This document shows, piece after piece, positions 8,401-17,206 of a stretch of DNA of 64,000 bases. Position 1 is the stretch's first letter. Each line of letters begins with the position of its first letter. The position numbers and the translations under genes are program-made. Origin of the DNA: Dysosmobacter sp. Marseille-Q4140 (GTDB lineage: Bacteria; Bacillota; Clostridia; Oscillospirales; Oscillospiraceae); contig CP073694.1 of NCBI GenBank assembly GCA_018228705.1, positions 1-64,000 on the forward strand, written 5' to 3'. The notes beneath the pieces are model-generated. The model was not told the DNA's origin, did not search any database, and was given only the letters and a program-made list of their open reading frames with translations.

Positions 8401-11400
8401 AACCTTCTGCCCACCCAGACGAAGCGGACGGCGGAAATGGAGAGCTATCAGCAGTTTTCCACGCCGCCCAATATCGCGTATCTGGCGGCCTGGGCGGCCA
8501 ATGTGGCGCCCACCGACGTGGTTTTGGAACCTTCGGCCGGGATCGGAGGCCTTGCGCTCTGGCCCAAGGCGTGGGGCGCTGCGGTGTATGCCAACGAACT
8601 TTCCACACGGCGCCTGGCTTTTCTGAACCGACTGGGCCTGGACGGCACCTTCAATCTCAACGCCGAGCAGATCGACAATCTGCTGCCGGAGTCCATCAAG
8701 CCTACGGTGATCATCATGAACCCGCCGTTTTCTTCCACCGCTGGACGCACCAGCACCAACAAGACCGCAAACGCCAAGCGCCATATCGAGCAGGCGCTGG
8801 AGCGGCTGGAGCCCCGCGGGCGCTTGGTGGCCATCCTTGGCCGCGGTATGAGCGAAGACGCCGCCTCCTTCAAATCCTGGTGGGCGGATCTTAAGAAGGA
8901 ATATAACGTCCTGGCCAATATCCAGCTGGACGGCAGCAATTATAAGAAGTACGGAACGAACTTTGATGTGCAGCTGGTGGTGATCGACAAGACCGGGGCC
9001 ACCACTGGGGAGACATTGACCGGAACTTATAAAGACCTTTCCAAAATCCCTGAGCTGATGGAGGGTATCAGAAATGAACGAAAAGGCATTGTACGAAACA
9101 GTGATCCTGTCTCTGGGAGAACTTCCGCAACAAGAGCTGTCTCTCAAGCAGGCACAGCTTCTGGATATCCTGCGGGATCTGCTGCCGGACAGCTGGCAGC
9201 AGGGCAGCAGGGCGGCGCTGGTGGTCTCCGCGCTCCTGACGGGGCAGGGAGAGGAAAGCGCAGCGGAGTACGCTCTGGACCCGGAGGAGAGCGAAAGCCT
9301 GTTCCGGGCGGTACAGGGCGCGCAGACGGAAGCGGAGTTGTCCCTGGCAATGCAGGACCTCGGATGGCACTGTCTGGAGGCGCTGGAGCCGGTGTGGACG
9401 GAGGATCTTCTGCCGTAACGGCGGAGAACCCCGACAGCACCTATGCCGCGTATGCACCCCGCAAGGTGCATATCAAGGGCGCCCGGCCCCACCCGGCCAG
9501 GCTGGTGGAGAGTGCGGCCATGGCCGCCGTGGAGCCGCCTGACCCCGCCTATACCCCGGCGCTGCCGGAGCGGATCGCAAAGGAAGGCGTCCTCTCCGAC
9601 GCGCAACTGGAGAACGTGGTATACGCCGGCCAAGCTCACAGCCAGAAGTTGGCCGACGGGCGCCGCAAGGGCTTTTTCATTGGTGACGGCACCGGCGTCG
9701 GCAAAGGACGTCAGATCGCCGGTATCATCATGGACAACTTCCTGCAGGGCCGCAGAAAAGCGGTCTGGATCTCCGAAAAAGCCTCGCTCCTGGAGGATGC
9801 CAGACGGGACTGGAAGGATCTCGGCGGGAACCCCGACGAGATCCTGGATCTGAAAAACCCCCATCTTCTGAAAAACGGGATCCAGGCGGACAGCGGCATC
9901 GTATTCGGCCCGTACTCCACGCTCCGCTCCCAGAAAGAGGCCCGCCTTAAAATGCTGGAGGACTGGCTGGGGAAGGACTTTGACGGTGTGATTGCCCTGG
10001 ACGAGGCCCACAACATGGGAAACAGCGTTTCCATCAAGCGAGGGCGCGGAAAGAGCAAACCGGCGGCCCAGGCTCTTGCGGGCATCGATCTCCAGCGGGC
10101 ATTCCCCAACGCCAGGGTGGTCTATGCCTCCGCCACCGGTGCCACGGATATTTCCCAGTATGGATACCTGGAGCGGCTGGGCCTTTGGGGGAAGGGGACC
10201 GCGTTCAATGATCTGAACGACTTCATCGAGAAGATCAGCAATGGGGGGCTTGCCGCCATGGAGCTGGTAGCCCGGGATATGAAGTCCATGGGCGTCTATA
10301 TGGCCCGCAGCATCTCCTACGACGATGTGAAGTACGACACGATCCAGCACGATCTCACGCCCATGCAGACGGAGATCTACAATACCATGAGCCGCGCGTG
10401 GCAGAAGGTCCTTCAAAATGTGAATGAGGCGCTGAAAATCACCGGCGCAGATAAGAACGGGCAGGCCCGGGGCGCCGCGTACAGCGCGATTTTCAGCGGC
10501 CAGCAGCGGTTCTACAACCAGATCCTGACCTCAATGTCCATGCCAACGGTCATTGAGGATATGCGCCGGGAACTGGCCGCCGGCCGCAGCGTGGTCCTTC
10601 AGCTGACCAACACCAACGAGGCCCAGGCTGCCCGGGCCATTGCCAAGAACGAGGCGGAAGGCGGGGACCTGGACGATATCGACCTGACGCCCTCGGAGAC
10701 CCTTCGGGACCTTCTGGTGAAATCCTTCCCAACGACCGTATATGAGGAATATACCGATGATGAGGGACGGACCAGATCCAGGATGGTGGTGGACGCCAAC
10801 GGGGATCCGGTGATCGATCGGAAAGCCGTGCGAATGCGGGATGCTCTCGTTGAGGAGCTCTCTCAGATGAAGGTCCCGGACGGCCCCCTGGAAATGCTCT
10901 TTGATGCGTTCGGGGTGGATCAGGTGGCGGAAGTCACCGGCAGAACGCAGCGGATCGTGGAAAAGCGGGATGCCAACGGTGTGCTCCGCCGCGTCCACGA
11001 AAAGCGGGGACCCACGTCCGGCACCGCAGACACCAAACTGTTCCAGGACGGCAAGAAGCGGATCCTGGTCTTTTCCGAGGCCGGCGGAACCGGAAGAAGC
11101 TACCACGCCGACCTGCGTGCCAAAAACCAGCAGCAGCGGGTCCACTACCTGCTGCAAGCCGGGTGGAATGCCAGTAAGGCTGTGCAGGGCTTCGGCCGGA
11201 CACACCGCAGCAACCAGGCCAGCGCGCCCATCTTCCGCCTGGTGACAACCAATGTCATGGGGCAAAAACGGTTCACCTCCACCATCGCACGCCGTCTGGA
11301 TCAGCTGGGCGCTCTCACCAAAGGACAGCGGCAGGCGGGCAGCGGTGTGTTCAGTGAGAAGGATAACCTGGAAAACCCCATTGCAGCAGATGCGCTCTCT

Positions 11401-14400
11401 GTGTACTACAAGAGCGTGAACAGGTCCATCCTCAAAAAGCTGGGCCTGTACGATAAGATCTACGATGAAAACGGCAGGATCAACGACAGCGCCGAGGACC
11501 TGCGGAATGTGAGCAAGTTCCTCAACCGGATCCTCTCTTTGGAGGTGGAGGAGCAGAACGAGGTGTTCCAGGGCTTCTACGATACCTTTGAGCGGATGCT
11601 GGACAATGCCATTGCCAACGGTACCGTGGACATGGGCCTGGAGAACTACCGGGCGGAGAAGGTGGACGTGGTGGATGAGAAGGTGATCCGGAAGGATGCC
11701 ACCGGAGCTGACACCAAGTACGTCCAGATGATTGCCTATAAGCGCCCGGATACCATTTCCTTTGACCGTGTTCCCACGGCCTCCAACAACTTCCGAAAGC
11801 TGGTGCGCATGGAGGACGGAGAAGTGCGGGCGGTTTATGAGATCTCCCCCAGGACCAATTCCGCAGGAGAGATCGAGCGCCGCTTCAAACTGCAAAGTCC
11901 CCAAATCGGCAAGACCAGCATCTACGCAGAAAATACCATGAACACCAAGACCGCCGACATTCCAAAAAAGGAATGGAAAGCGGCCTGGGAGGAGCAGTTG
12001 GCAAAGGTTCCGGAATTTACCGAGACCCGGCTCCATATGCTCACCGGCACACTGCTTCCCATCTGGGACCGGCTGCCGACGGACAACACCCGCGTGATGC
12101 GGGTCGTGACATCCGACGGCAGGCAGTATCTGGGCCGGGTGATCGCCCCCACCCAGATTGACGGGGTTCTTCGGAACCTGGGGGCAAACCGGACCAAGGA
12201 AACCTACACTCCAGGGCAAATTCAAGATGCCGTCCTGGGGCAGGGCAGGGAGGCGATCCTCCGGGATAACCGTCAGCGGATCGTCCGCCGCCGGGTCAGT
12301 GGGGAATGGCGCATGGAAATCGTGGGCCAGAACACCTGGTACCTGGCCCGGCAGTACCCGGGGATCCTCACAGAGCGGATCAACTTTGAGTACCGGTATT
12401 TTATTCCAACGGGACAGGCCGGAGAGAAGATCCTCTCCGACTTGATGAAGAATAACCCTGTTGTGGAGATCCGCAGCAGTGCGCCGGAGGAGGAACGCAT
12501 GGCGGCCCCCGGCGGCAGGGACCGCCAGTGGTCTGCCGACCGCGTGGGAAACCGGGACAAGACGCCGAAATCCCTCTCTGAGATCGCAGAGGACATCCGG
12601 CACTCCTTCGGCCTCAATATCACCACGGGGCACATTCGGGGGAAAGGCACCCTGGGAACATACAACCGACGGAGCCAGGGGATCCGGTCCAAGATCCACA
12701 ACGACCTGCCGACCATCTCCCACGAGCTGGGACACCACCTGGACAACACATACAGACTGACCATGGATGCCGGCCGCGATGCCCTGCGGGAGCTGACCGA
12801 CGGGTTAAGCCCTGATATGCGGGACGCTTATCCGCAGAAGAAGTGGGGGACGGAGGGCCTGGCGGAGTATGTCCGAAAGTTCCTTCAGAACCGGGAAGTG
12901 ACCGCCATTGACTATCCCCGGTTTACAGAGTACTTCATGGGGAAACTGTCCGGCAAGGACGCGGCGATCCTGGACCAGCTGGCCGACGAGATCAACGCAT
13001 ACTATTCCCTGGGAGCGGATTCCGCCGCCAGTTCCATCCGGCTCCGGGAGGAGCGCGGACCGGATGCCAGAACCCTCTCGGAGAAGATCCGGGACAAGGG
13101 GGATGGCCTGTATCAGGCGTGGGTGGATATCAACCACGGTATCAAACTCTTTGACGAGGCCGTTGGGACAGACACCTATAAGCTGGCTGCCAATGCGGCC
13201 TATGCCGATGCCATGGCGGCAAATATCATCCTGCATGAACTGCGGGACGCGGAGGGCGCCTATGTAGGACCCGGCCTTTCCACGGTGCTGCATGGGATCA
13301 ACCTCCGGGACAAGGCGGAGTACAGGGCCTTTGGCGAGTATCTGACCGTCCGGCACGGGCCGGAGCGGCTGAAAGAGGGGATGCGGGTTTATGCCGATGA
13401 CCGGAAAAACAGCTCCCAATGGATGCAGAACCGGCAGCATGAACTGGAGGTGCAGTATCCGGATTTCCGGGAAGTTTCCGACCGGCTCTATGCGTTCCAG
13501 CGGCAGCTTCTTCAGACCTGGGGCGTGAATACGGGGCTCGTCTCCGCCAAAAACGCCAAGGAGTGGGGAGAGCGGTGGAAGTTCTATGTTCCCTTCAACC
13601 GGGCTATGGATGAACAGCAGCTGCGCGGCGCCCGCCGGGGCTTTGCCAACCAGAACAGTACCATCCGGCGGGCCAGGGGCAGCGGGCGGGACATCATCCA
13701 CCCGGTGGACAACATCATTGCCAATATGGTGGCTATGGTGAACGCCGGTGTCCGGAACAATGTCATGCGCCGGATCACCGACGCGGCGGAGCGGTCCGAG
13801 GACTACGCCGTGTTCCTGGAAAAGGTTCCGGTTCCGCTCAAGCAGAAGCAATTCGACGCCAAAGACCTGAAAAAGGGCCTGACGGAGTCCGTCATGGACA
13901 GCGCCCTTTCCGACGCAGACAAGGATCTGATGGTGGAGATCGTCTCCAGCCTGAATAATATCCTGATCCAGTATGGGAGGGGAAGGGCCTACGGCGATGT
14001 GATTACGGTCATGAAGGGAGGAACACAGGAGTTCTGGAAGATCAATGATCCGCTTCTTCTCCAGTCCGTTACCAACATGAGCCCTGGAAAGCTGAACGGG
14101 ATCCTGGACGCTTACGCCGTTGTCTCCCGGTTTATGACGGGGAACATCACGGGAAAGAACCTCTTGTGGTCCATCTTCTCCAATGCGCCCCGGGATCTTA
14201 TGACCTTCTTTACCTACTCCAAAGACAAAAATCCCCTCCATGTGTTCGGAGGGATCGGCGCCGCCTACGCCAACAAGATCAAAGGCGGCGGCGCAGATCC
14301 GCTTTTCATGGAATACCTGGCCATGGGCGGCGGACAGACCTCCGTCTACACCGCGGACCGGGACCTCACGAGGACTGCCCGTAAGAAAATGTCCGGCAGC

Positions 14401-16122
14401 AGATCCGCCTATGCAAATCCCATGGAGTGGATCGCGTTTACGTCCGACATGATCGAGATGGGCCCCCGGTTCGCAACTTACAAAATGATGCGGGAAAAGG
14501 GAATGATCCCGCAGGATGCTTTCTATGAGGCTATGGACATCACCGTCAACTTCCGGCGGGGAGGAAGAATGGCCCGGGAAGTGAATAAAGTAGTTCCGTT
14601 TTTCAACGCCAGCGTGCAGGGCCTGGACAAGTTTTCACGGTGGATCCGGGCGGCCGATGCGCCGCCGGCGCAGCGGTTCAAAATCGTGAGATCCAGAGTG
14701 ATCTCCTACCTTGTGGCTTCTGCCGCCCTTGCAGCTGCGTTCTATGGCCTCAATAACAGCGACGAGGAAAAGGAGGCGGATTATCAGCAGCTGTCCAACT
14801 ATACAAAGAACTCCTATTGGCTGATCCCCCTGGGGGACGGCAAGTATTTTGCCATCCCAAAGCCCCGGGAGCTGGCCGTGCTGTCCTCGTTCTTCGAGAC
14901 AGCGGCAGAGGCCCTGGCAGGGGAGAACCCACACGCATTTGATGAGTTTATAGACTATGTGCTGGACAACGGTCTGCCTCCGGTCCTCTCTGAGCTTTCT
15001 CAGGGAGACTGGGAGGGGGCAATCGGCTCCCTGGGTCTGATCGGCACCGGCGCTTACCTGATGGCGAACAGGGACTTCCTGGGGCGGCCCATTGAATCCA
15101 GCGGACTTTCCAATCTGGAGCCCAAGGACCGCTATACGACCCGCACCAGTCAGATTGCAAGGGCGGTGGGACAGGCGTTCAATATCAGCCCCCAGAAGAT
15201 CGACTATTTCTTCAACAGTGTTTTGGGCGGTTTCTGGAAGGCACAAAAGGCCCTGTTTCCCGTTGGCAAGGAAAACGTGGACTTCACGCTGGGGATCCAG
15301 AACACCTACATCAAGGACAACCAGTATTCCCTGGATCTGGTGAACTGGCTGTACGATCAGGCGGAAAGATCCTCCCAGGCGGCCAATTCGGACCCATCCG
15401 ACCTGGGGAAGGCCATCGAAAAGAAGATGGATGCCAATATGACCAGCTTCTATTCCAGATATTACGCCCTCGCCAAAGACCAGCCGGATACAACCACGCA
15501 CCGCTCTACCCGGCAGACCGTTCTGGATATGATCCGGGAGTACCGGAAAGCCTATGACCTGAACAGCACCACGCAGGCGCAGGAGGCGGTGTATGCCGTC
15601 TGCAAGGAGCAAAACAGCACGGAATATCTCCCGGGTGTCATGCAGATCACCGTGAAAGACGGGAACGACATCCAGCACACCTTGTCGGATGTGCAGTATG
15701 TGGAGTTCCAGACGGAATATCTGGGACTGTACTGGGAACTCGCGGAGGATGTTCTCTCCGATGGCGGAAGTACAGCGGAGCGGGCCGCGCTTTTGAAGGA
15801 AGCGAAAAACACTGCCAAGGAACAGGCTGTCAACCGGGTGCTGCGCCGGATCGGAGCTCCCATCGTGCAGGATTACGACTACGGAGACATCCCCTTGGCG
15901 GATGTGGCGGAGTTCAACAGCATTTACTCTTCCGCCTCGTCCGACAAGGATGCGGACGGGAACACCATCCCCGGCTCCAAACAGGATAAGGTGATCGCCG
16001 GCATTGCGTCTATCGAGGGACTGACCGACGAACAGCGCAGCGAGCTGTTCCGCAGCGTGTACGACAGCGACAAAAATAACCCCTGGGCTGCAGGAGAAAC
16101 CAAGAAATACTGGTGGCAATAA
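5404..16122 (+). CDS. Giant phage polyvalent protein: ART, DNA methyltransferase, Strawberry-notch helicase, HExxH, LPD38-like
   Basis: 3,572 residues in one uninterrupted frame. Order: N-terminal region with Ala/Gly-rich membrane-like helices (about 235-325); Pro/Ala-rich linker (about 445-560); ADP-ribosyltransferase with R745 ('YRN'), STS near 775-777 and QxE ending at E814; overprinted linker (846-914); methyltransferase with 'EPSAGIGG' at 1042 and catalytic N1106-PPF; second overprinted linker (1224-1338); helicase with Walker A 'GTGVGKG' at 1429, D1533-EAH and 'QGFGRTHRSNQ' at 1928; zinc-peptidase-like H2440-ELGH; LPD38-like region (about 2,920-3,120) with a hydrophobic helix near 3,099-3,117; and a C-terminal structural tail. 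Comparable polyvalent proteins (P1 DarB-type and related) are packaged and injected to protect phage DNA, so a virion-delivered anti-defence role is inferred. The ATG is preceded by GGAGG. Confidence 0.85.
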   Translation: MGTLKKITSSTDKTGQETAKRGGALVRIDTGERISYDPDPERSLPHVTAAQRQQAVERYDSAVKKARESRTAAAGGGADSEEAPGLLERLGSAAKSAFSGAASNSASAWGTWFQLSGGSAMTDIYEDQLRSIDLRIAAAEKQLRDASADDPMREFLREDLDQLQSQKNTYEQAIRANRGIGDLAVEAADQAAKYSQQQRDAAKDGLGAVGSKIVDIGTGLGQYAVERLSPLPTVNVATGAAGSAASTYRALAGEEYESQKALGAAALGLGGYLAGAGLSRAVGSAGLSVMRSAGVQNNILPNIITGGLSGVGFAAGMTGGSELAKALADENYQPDWGQISTDAVAAFAFGAISSAVRIARSSSQNKSYVERLSQEVQQRYATVKEILRSGNAAQRAQGAASVMDGVERLRGALNDLQFVGAQKQVDSIRTFLNSIDAEMAQYLPNGATAAAGAVSGPATAIVPGAAPVRAPAAAQGAPSAGSSHVLPGSSQTVPPAVAPAAPVPVPAGSGASASTMPAQGARTPQTAPPSHAGTGAQNQEQPVEEAFPPVYYENIEREPAPEPETPGMTVPTGSTADLEPLAKTLGQSGRRAMTAFYDSDIPAADYAEDFIKAYNAGKSGADRPSPRYIGEPVAVAAYFAGQNDAPKQFEEFDESGAPVFATTRAQAQIEPADFADLKRRRDAADKTFGLDQGESVSLGNYVKTLFRVLNNRLYSGTMSDKDQPMVDRITSALKKFPTFDGKTYRNLSFQDELSFNSYLSEFAQGETVTLKAFTSTSKRPNGYPKFGDYVVHMVIEGTSGADIADTYGIPRQQEVIFLPGTQLKINSIGTANDGHPIIYAQEAESYGLAGDHGDQRPQRGNEADRPEGGTGRTSRSGDGGLDRGVQAPPQRDGGRDGLLSQRGAGRDGGAVLEVSPQQQIADKVRYYLEKGTQFSPARLFEIADKAYGGTMAEGTYTVKDAYDGMELAVNQYLMSGPAKSANGSAAQARAFLSWMEQLLNLLPTQTKRTAEMESYQQFSTPPNIAYLAAWAANVAPTDVVLEPSAGIGGLALWPKAWGAAVYANELSTRRLAFLNRLGLDGTFNLNAEQIDNLLPESIKPTVIIMNPPFSSTAGRTSTNKTANAKRHIEQALERLEPRGRLVAILGRGMSEDAASFKSWWADLKKEYNVLANIQLDGSNYKKYGTNFDVQLVVIDKTGATTGETLTGTYKDLSKIPELMEGIRNERKGIVRNSDPVSGRTSATRAVSQAGTASGYPAGSAAGQLAAGQQGGAGGLRAPDGAGRGKRSGVRSGPGGERKPVPGGTGRADGSGVVPGNAGPRMALSGGAGAGVDGGSSAVTAENPDSTYAAYAPRKVHIKGARPHPARLVESAAMAAVEPPDPAYTPALPERIAKEGVLSDAQLENVVYAGQAHSQKLADGRRKGFFIGDGTGVGKGRQIAGIIMDNFLQGRRKAVWISEKASLLEDARRDWKDLGGNPDEILDLKNPHLLKNGIQADSGIVFGPYSTLRSQKEARLKMLEDWLGKDFDGVIALDEAHNMGNSVSIKRGRGKSKPAAQALAGIDLQRAFPNARVVYASATGATDISQYGYLERLGLWGKGTAFNDLNDFIEKISNGGLAAMELVARDMKSMGVYMARSISYDDVKYDTIQHDLTPMQTEIYNTMSRAWQKVLQNVNEALKITGADKNGQARGAAYSAIFSGQQRFYNQILTSMSMPTVIEDMRRELAAGRSVVLQLTNTNEAQAARAIAKNEAEGGDLDDIDLTPSETLRDLLVKSFPTTVYEEYTDDEGRTRSRMVVDANGDPVIDRKAVRMRDALVEELSQMKVPDGPLEMLFDAFGVDQVAEVTGRTQRIVEKRDANGVLRRVHEKRGPTSGTADTKLFQDGKKRILVFSEAGGTGRSYHADLRAKNQQQRVHYLLQAGWNASKAVQGFGRTHRSNQASAPIFRLVTTNVMGQKRFTSTIARRLDQLGALTKGQRQAGSGVFSEKDNLENPIAADALSVYYKSVNRSILKKLGLYDKIYDENGRINDSAEDLRNVSKFLNRILSLEVEEQNEVFQGFYDTFERMLDNAIANGTVDMGLENYRAEKVDVVDEKVIRKDATGADTKYVQMIAYKRPDTISFDRVPTASNNFRKLVRMEDGEVRAVYEISPRTNSAGEIERRFKLQSPQIGKTSIYAENTMNTKTADIPKKEWKAAWEEQLAKVPEFTETRLHMLTGTLLPIWDRLPTDNTRVMRVVTSDGRQYLGRVIAPTQIDGVLRNLGANRTKETYTPGQIQDAVLGQGREAILRDNRQRIVRRRVSGEWRMEIVGQNTWYLARQYPGILTERINFEYRYFIPTGQAGEKILSDLMKNNPVVEIRSSAPEEERMAAPGGRDRQWSADRVGNRDKTPKSLSEIAEDIRHSFGLNITTGHIRGKGTLGTYNRRSQGIRSKIHNDLPTISHELGHHLDNTYRLTMDAGRDALRELTDGLSPDMRDAYPQKKWGTEGLAEYVRKFLQNREVTAIDYPRFTEYFMGKLSGKDAAILDQLADEINAYYSLGADSAASSIRLREERGPDARTLSEKIRDKGDGLYQAWVDINHGIKLFDEAVGTDTYKLAANAAYADAMAANIILHELRDAEGAYVGPGLSTVLHGINLRDKAEYRAFGEYLTVRHGPERLKEGMRVYADDRKNSSQWMQNRQHELEVQYPDFREVSDRLYAFQRQLLQTWGVNTGLVSAKNAKEWGERWKFYVPFNRAMDEQQLRGARRGFANQNSTIRRARGSGRDIIHPVDNIIANMVAMVNAGVRNNVMRRITDAAERSEDYAVFLEKVPVPLKQKQFDAKDLKKGLTESVMDSALSDADKDLMVEIVSSLNNILIQYGRGRAYGDVITVMKGGTQEFWKINDPLLLQSVTNMSPGKLNGILDAYAVVSRFMTGNITGKNLLWSIFSNAPRDLMTFFTYSKDKNPLHVFGGIGAAYANKIKGGGADPLFMEYLAMGGGQTSVYTADRDLTRTARKKMSGSRSAYANPMEWIAFTSDMIEMGPRFATYKMMREKGMIPQDAFYEAMDITVNFRRGGRMAREVNKVVPFFNASVQGLDKFSRWIRAADAPPAQRFKIVRSRVISYLVASAALAAAFYGLNNSDEEKEADYQQLSNYTKNSYWLIPLGDGKYFAIPKPRELAVLSSFFETAAEALAGENPHAFDEFIDYVLDNGLPPVLSELSQGDWEGAIGSLGLIGTGAYLMANRDFLGRPIESSGLSNLEPKDRYTTRTSQIARAVGQAFNISPQKIDYFFNSVLGGFWKAQKALFPVGKENVDFTLGIQNTYIKDNQYSLDLVNWLYDQAERSSQAANSDPSDLGKAIEKKMDANMTSFYSRYYALAKDQPDTTTHRSTRQTVLDMIREYRKAYDLNSTTQAQEAVYAVCKEQNSTEYLPGVMQITVKDGNDIQHTLSDVQYVEFQTEYLGLYWELAEDVLSDGGSTAERAALLKEAKNTAKEQAVNRVLRRIGAPIVQDYDYGDIPLADVAEFNSIYSSASSDKDADGNTIPGSKQDKVIAGIASIEGLTDEQRSELFRSVYDSDKNNPWAAGETKKYWWQ
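7940..8146 (+). CDS. Small ORF nested in the giant polyvalent gene (frame 2), 68 residues
   Basis: This frame runs inside the giant gene but one nucleotide out of register. It has AGGAGG at 7925-7930 with 9-nt spacing to its ATG, GC-ending codons like its neighbours, and a well-balanced helical product starting 'MDWQEIMGIKDPNEAMKQIA' and ending 'EELFWK'. Over the same bases the giant frame reads as a Gly/Arg/Asp/Gln-rich linker, which looks like an out-of-frame translation. I think this frame carried the original gene and may still be translated. The function is unknown. Confidence 0.5.
   Translation: MDWQEIMGIKDPNEAMKQIALKVEREELPVQEMEDWIEEYKRLHNVTVDEMAYYPNGEQVVTEELFWK
9074..9418 (+). CDS. 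Second small ORF nested in the giant polyvalent gene (frame 2), 114 residues
   Basis: The ATG at 9074 follows GGAGGG (9060-9065) at ideal distance. The product is a normal-looking acidic helical protein ('MNEKALYETVILSLGELPQQ' at its start, 'LGWHCLEALEPVWTEDLLP' at its end). Its codons favour CTG, GAG, CAG and GCG, as in flanking genes. The giant frame over this interval is a Gly/Ala/Arg/Ser-rich linker between the methyltransferase and the helicase. It is therefore a candidate overlapping gene, or the relic of one whose surroundings were fused into one polypeptide. No family was recognised. Confidence 0.5.
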   Translation: MNEKALYETVILSLGELPQQELSLKQAQLLDILRDLLPDSWQQGSRAALVVSALLTGQGEESAAEYALDPEESESLFRAVQGAQTEAELSLAMQDLGWHCLEALEPVWTEDLLP

Positions 16123-16127
16123 GAAAA

Positions 16128-16160
16128 AATGCGGATTGTTTGACGCAATCCGCATTTTCT
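16128..16160 (+). terminator. Rho-independent terminator after the giant phage gene
   Basis: A perfect 11-bp stem (AATGCGGATTG / CAATCCGCATT) with a 7-nt loop is followed by TTCTT. It sits 6 nt after the stop of the giant gene, so the lysis genes downstream may depend on read-through or a separate promoter. Confidence 0.8.
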
Positions 16161-16206
16161 TATGCAATGATGAAGTTACACCATATTTTGAAAGGGGAAC
16201 TTCATC

Positions 16207-16533
16207 ATGAGAAAGATCGAGAACATTTCTGAAATCATCAACAACGCTGTCAATGAGGGCAAGAGCCGGGAGGAGATCAATGCCATGCTCAAGGAGGCCG
16301 GGTCCTCCCAGATGCTGACCGAGGGTAAGATGGGCAACGCCCTGCTGGACATCGGTGTGGGCAGCCCGGAGTTTGTCGTGGTCAAGGATGGCAAGCTGAC
16401 CAACGGTGCCGGCGGCGTTCCTCACCAGGATTACGTGTACTACGCCGGGAAGACCTACCAGCTGGCCGATGACGGGGTGACGCTGGTGGAGGTGCCCGCC
16501 GCGGATCCTGAAACAACCGATGGCAACGGCTAA
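16207..16533 (+). CDS. Hypothetical phage protein next to the lysis cassette
   Basis: 108 residues, with the start behind AAGGGGAACTTCATC. The N-terminal half is helical and charged ('ENISEIINNAVNEGKSREEI'); the C-terminal half is beta-like ('HQDYVYYAGKTYQLADDG') and ends in a short acidic tail. No family was recognised. It overlaps the endolysin gene by 14 nt, which suggests translational coupling within the lysis region. It is possibly a minor tail or head decoration protein, but this cannot be decided from the sequence. Confidence 0.6.
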   Translation: MRKIENISEIINNAVNEGKSREEINAMLKEAGSSQMLTEGKMGNALLDIGVGSPEFVVVKDGKLTNGAGGVPHQDYVYYAGKTYQLADDGVTLVEVPAADPETTDGNG

Positions 16534-17197
16534 GGAACTGCTGGCCGCTGCGGTGGGGGAGCTGGGGGTCAAGGAGACCCCCAGCGGCTCCAACAAGGTC
16601 AAGTACGGGGCCTGGTTCGGCCTTAATGGCTACCCGTGGTGTGTGATGTTCGTACAGTGGGTGTTTGCCATGGCCGGGGTGGCGCTGCCCGCCAGGACCG
16701 CGTCGTGCAGCGTCCTCCGCAATTATGCCATCAAGGCGGGAATGTGGGTCACGTCCGGGTATCTGCCGGGCGATGTGGTGATCTATGATTTCCCCGGCGG
16801 GGCGGCCACGGACCACTGCGGGATCATTGAGACCGTCGGCACGGCCACGCTGGTTGCCATCGAGGGAAATACCGCCGTGGGCAACGACGCAAACGGCGGC
16901 ATGGTCATGCGGAGGACACGGTCGCTCTCGCAGGTGATCGGGGCAGTCCGCCCCAACTACGACGAAGAAAGCGAGGAGGATGACGTGGTGAGATACAAGT
17001 ATCTGAAAGATGTTCCGGAGAAGTTCCGCTCCACCATCGAGGTACTTATGAACGCCGGCATTATCCAGGGGGATGGCAGTGATCCCGTGGGAAACGGCGA
17101 TGTCATTGACCTGAGCCATGACCAGGTTCGGACATTGGTGTTCTGCTACCGCGGCGGTGCCTTCGACGCCCGGATCAAGGCGGCGGGTTTGAAATAA
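16520..17197 (+). CDS. Phage endolysin, CHAP-type cysteine peptidase/amidase
   Basis: 225 residues. Residues 1-145 form a CHAP (NlpC/P60-like) fold with candidate catalytic C41 in 'YPWCVMFVQW', H99 in 'TDHCGIIE' and an acidic/Asn site near E115-N117 ('IEGNT'). The last 65 residues, after an acidic linker, contain 'YLKDVPEKFRSTIEVLMNAGIIQGDG', which resembles a cell-wall-targeting module of Clostridia endolysins. It cleaves peptidoglycan at the end of the lytic cycle. It has no signal peptide, consistent with export through the holin encoded just downstream. Confidence 0.85.
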   Translation: MATAKELLAAAVGELGVKETPSGSNKVKYGAWFGLNGYPWCVMFVQWVFAMAGVALPARTASCSVLRNYAIKAGMWVTSGYLPGDVVIYDFPGGAATDHCGIIETVGTATLVAIEGNTAVGNDANGGMVMRRTRSLSQVIGAVRPNYDEESEEDDVVRYKYLKDVPEKFRSTIEVLMNAGIIQGDGSDPVGNGDVIDLSHDQVRTLVFCYRGGAFDARIKAAGLK

Positions 17198-17206
17198 GGA
17201 GGGAGT

